Assembly (NCBI GenBank): GCA_000697055.1
Contig: JNDT01001141.1
Coordinates: 1-33,915, forward strand
From: Saksenaea vasiformis B4078
Taxonomy: Eukaryota > Mucoromycota > Mucoromycetes > Mucorales > Saksenaeaceae
Direction of reading: 5' to 3'
DNA: 33,915 nucleotides
Notes under the pieces: generated by a model
What the model was told of the DNA's origin: nothing
Seen by the model: the letters and a program-made list of their open reading frames with translations, nothing else
The model's database searches: none
Program-made: the position numbers and the translations under genes
Part shown: positions 32,125-33,915 of the stretch, piece by piece
Layout of the letters: each line of letters opens with the position of its first letter
How positions within the stretch are numbered: position 1 is the first letter of the stretch

Positions 32125-33173
32125 ATGAAGATACTATCCGTACTTTCGCTCACTGCCGTAGCTAGCATGGCCATTGCTGCGCCAGCCTCCGATTGTCAGC
32201 AAACCCACATTGTCAAATCTGGAGATAACGTAAGACCAATACTATTGTATTATGTCCTGATTTAGTAACAACAATTTCTGCATACAGTGCTACAACTTGG
32301 CGACACAGTATGGTATCACGACGGGTCAACTGAAAGAGTGGAATCCTTCCGGTATGCTAATAACCGCCAAAGGTTTATATGGCTAATTGTAACTATTAGT
32401 TAAAGGCAGTTGCGCCAGCTTGCAAGTAGACCAGACTCTATGTGTTAGGTAAGCATTTTCTCGACAAGTTATCACGCAAGATCTAACCACATCATGATTT
32501 CAGTGGTACTGGAAAGAAATCCACGCAAAAGAGACAAGCCCCCGGTGATGTGACCAAAAAGAAGCCTGAAGGAACTGCAAAGTCCAAGTGCACTACCAAG
32601 GAGGAGTTTGAGGATTATCTCAACTCGCCCTTCTGGCATGAATTTCCTCCGCAGGAGGAACCTTGCGACCCAAATTTGTGCTTTGAGAACAAACTGAAGG
32701 TTGAAGAGCTCCAAAGCGAACCCTTGTTGCAGGGACTCCCTTGGGTAGATAATCTCAAAGTGTGTGACAAGAAGACCGAGTGTGCTACCAAGGAGCAGTT
32801 TATGGATTATGTCAAGCCGCCCATACTGAGACCTTATCCTCCTGCGCTATTGCCTTGCGACCCGAATGTGTGCTTTGACAATGAAGAACAAGTGAAAGCC
32901 CTCCAAGGAGACCGCAGCTTACAGGGAGCTTCTTGGGTAAAAAATCTCAAAGTATGTGACAAGGAAACTGCGGAGTCCAAGTGTTTTACCAAGGAGGAAC
33001 TTTTTAACTTCATCAATGGGAAAGGATGGATACCTTTCACTGAGCTCGAGAATGCTTGCGACCCGAACATGTGCTTTGACGATGAAGCGCTAGTGAAAGC
33101 CCACAAAAACGATCCCAACCTAAAGAACTTCACTTGGGTAAAGAATCTCAAGGTGTGTGGCGAAACCGATTAA
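32125..33173 (+). CDS. Secreted LysM protein with three novel four-cysteine repeats
   Basis: Four exons, 32125-32229, 32288-32351, 32400-32448 and 32504-33173, give 295 residues. Residues 1-21 are a signal peptide (MKILSVLSLTAVASMAIAAPA). Residues 24-72 form one LysM domain (HIVKSGDNCYNLATQYGITT, then LKEWNPSV) with cysteines typical of fungal LysM proteins, which bind chitin or peptidoglycan oligomers. A dibasic KR (82-83, in STQKRQAPGD) is a likely Kex2 cleavage site. Then come three repeats of exactly 59 residues starting at 102, 166 and 233, each with spacing C-x24-C-x4-C-x27-C and conserved TKEE/Q, CDPNxCF and WVxNLKVC. I know no named family with this pattern. The protein may be a secreted effector or wall protein; the repeat's role is unknown. 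Two of the introns lie inside the LysM domain, while the repeats are all in one exon. Confidence 0.88.
32589..33158 (+). repeat. Three tandem 59-codon repeats in the LysM gene
   Basis: Units at 32589-32765, 32781-32957 and 32982-33158, separated by 5 and 8 codons. Each encodes four cysteines at identical spacing. Shared motifs are TKE, CDPN-x-CF, an acidic/basic helix-like middle, and WV-x-NLKVC. Amino-acid identity is clearest in the second half. Units 1 and 2 look more alike at the DNA level near their 3' ends, suggesting duplication of a single ancestral unit within one exon. Confidence 0.95.
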
Positions 33174-33263
33174 ACATTTTTACGGTGCAAGCACGTTTGA
33201 ATAGTGAATCTTCCATTTTATAACTGTTAAAAATTTGGATTACCGGTTATATATATATATGGA

Positions 33264-33269
33264 AATAAA
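33264..33269 (+). terminator. Polyadenylation signal of the LysM gene
   Basis: AATAAA at about 33264 lies some 90 bp after the LysM stop codon, next to the end of the convergent transposase remnant. Confidence 0.5.
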
Positions 33270-33270
33270 A

Positions 33271-33705
33271 TCACACATTTCTTCCGACTCTCCTATGAAA
33301 TCTATACATCTTTGAGCCCTTTAGCGTCACCTTAGCATCCTGTTCAGCGAAGTCATCTGCATGTAATGCGATATACATCCACGCCTTTCTGAAATTCCTC
33401 TATTTGTAGCCAGCGTGATGTTATCTAGTATCTGGGGCAGGTACCCCTCCAGTGACTCAAAGCAGCAGTCGAATTGGCTGCAAGCTTCCATTTTCGCCTT
33501 CCATGAATATCTTTTGATTTAACTTATGCTCTCAGCGGTATTTGGGCCAGAGCTCAAATATATGATTGCTCCTTGCTATAACTTCATGAATGGTTGACTT
33601 CTGCTGAATGAACTCTGGTTTCATAGCTATAATGTTCCCGGCGCAGCATATGTCTTCCGCTTCCGTTGCTCCGCGTGCGAGGTTGATTTTGCACTCTGGC
33701 TATCT
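33271..33705 (-). pseudogene. Decayed DDE transposase, C-terminal part
   Basis: On the minus strand the frame from about 33705 reads CKINLARGATEAEDICCAGN, then IIAMKPEFIQQKSTI and HIFELWPKYR before a stop. Further pieces in other frames read CCFESLEGYLPQILDNITLA, then FRKAWMYIALHADDFAEQDA and KVTLKGSK, ending YRFHRRVGRNV at 33271. The order CCA..I....P.F..QKS, LWPKYHCELNPIE-like region, CCFESLE, and a terminal KVTLKG..HRR matches the common fungal DDE-superfamily transposase type, here broken by at least one stop and several frameshifts. The catalytic glutamate region after WPKYR is degraded. It converges on the LysM gene. The promoter-like block at 33841-33902 lies upstream in the same orientation. 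Confidence 0.6.
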
Positions 33706-33915
33706 TCCTCGCTCTTGTAGAACCTAATGGAACAATCTGATACTGAGGCCACTATACGTAAATCAATTCTCAGATTACCTTCTCAACTCCTTTAAGGTAC
33801 CGTTGAAAAATCAAAGAAGACTTTTAAGAAAAGAATATGAGACGGGAGAAGTCAGCGAGACTGAGATGAAGATTTTTATTATTCAAAGAGTCTTCTTTTA
33901 TATGTTTCTAAAATA
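33706..33915. other. Right edge, transposon-flank sequence
   Basis: No gene is visible. On the minus strand, gtaatc..ccattag (about 33777-33725) looks like a short GT-AG intron upstream of the transposase remnant, preceded by the TATA-containing block. Confidence 0.35.
33841..33902 (-). promoter_or_regulatory. TATA-containing promoter-like block, copy B
   Basis: On the minus strand tataaaag (33902-33895) is followed 40 bp later by agtctcgctgactt (33862-33849) and a pyrimidine-rich stretch. This is the counterpart of the block at 1032-1105. It points toward the decayed transposase at 33271-33705, so it may be that element's promoter. Confidence 0.35.

Noticed and set aside
32834..33151. Minus-strand ORF across the LysM repeats
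   Set aside because: It is a shadow of the three plus-strand repeats, whose cysteine spacing is conserved in the plus frame only.

Overview
The window looks like nuclear DNA from an early-diverging filamentous fungus, most likely Mucoromycota (Mucorales or a close relative). Genes carry many short GT-AG introns of about 45-75 bp, intergenic DNA is AT-rich, and it holds a secreted CotH-type protein (a family expanded in Mucorales), a WNK-family kinase (absent from the usual ascomycete models), and remnants of mobile or repeated ORFs that resemble ones I know from this phylum. I cannot name genus or species. All exon boundaries below were read by eye from GT-AG signals, frame continuity and family conservation.

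Layout. 1-3434: gene-poor, with a decayed repeated ORF (1451-2107). 3435-4448 (-): ER-anchored CUE protein with a gp78/Cue1-type E2-binding helix and a Q25 tract. 6187-7287 (+): unidentified multi-pass membrane protein, tail to tail with 7325-8316 (-), DPM1. 9414-11642 (-): WNK-like kinase with a C-terminal SAM-like domain. 11643-16113: long stretch with no recognisable gene. 16114-17423 (+): SAM-dependent methyltransferase with an N-myristoylation signal. 17895-19584 (+): AVT/SLC38-type amino-acid transporter, convergent with 19719-21076 (-), COP9 signalosome subunit 6. 21206-23384: decayed coding fragments. 23385-24739 (+): translation elongation factor eEF1B gamma. 25118-26993 (-): secreted CotH protein; 28490-29705 (-): a truncated, frameshifted second CotH copy. 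29706-32124: gene-poor. 32125-33173 (+): secreted LysM protein with three 59-residue four-cysteine repeats. 33271-33705 (-): decayed DDE transposase.

The intact genes are mostly unrelated housekeeping functions (ER quality control, dolichol-phosphate mannose synthesis, deneddylation, translation, amino-acid transport). The right-hand third is more accessory: a cell-surface/secreted gene set (CotH, CotH pseudogene, LysM repeat protein) set in transposon debris. The best candidate for something undescribed is the LysM protein at 32125, whose C-terminal repeat has invariant cysteine spacing and matches no family I can name. No tRNA, rRNA or CRISPR array was found.
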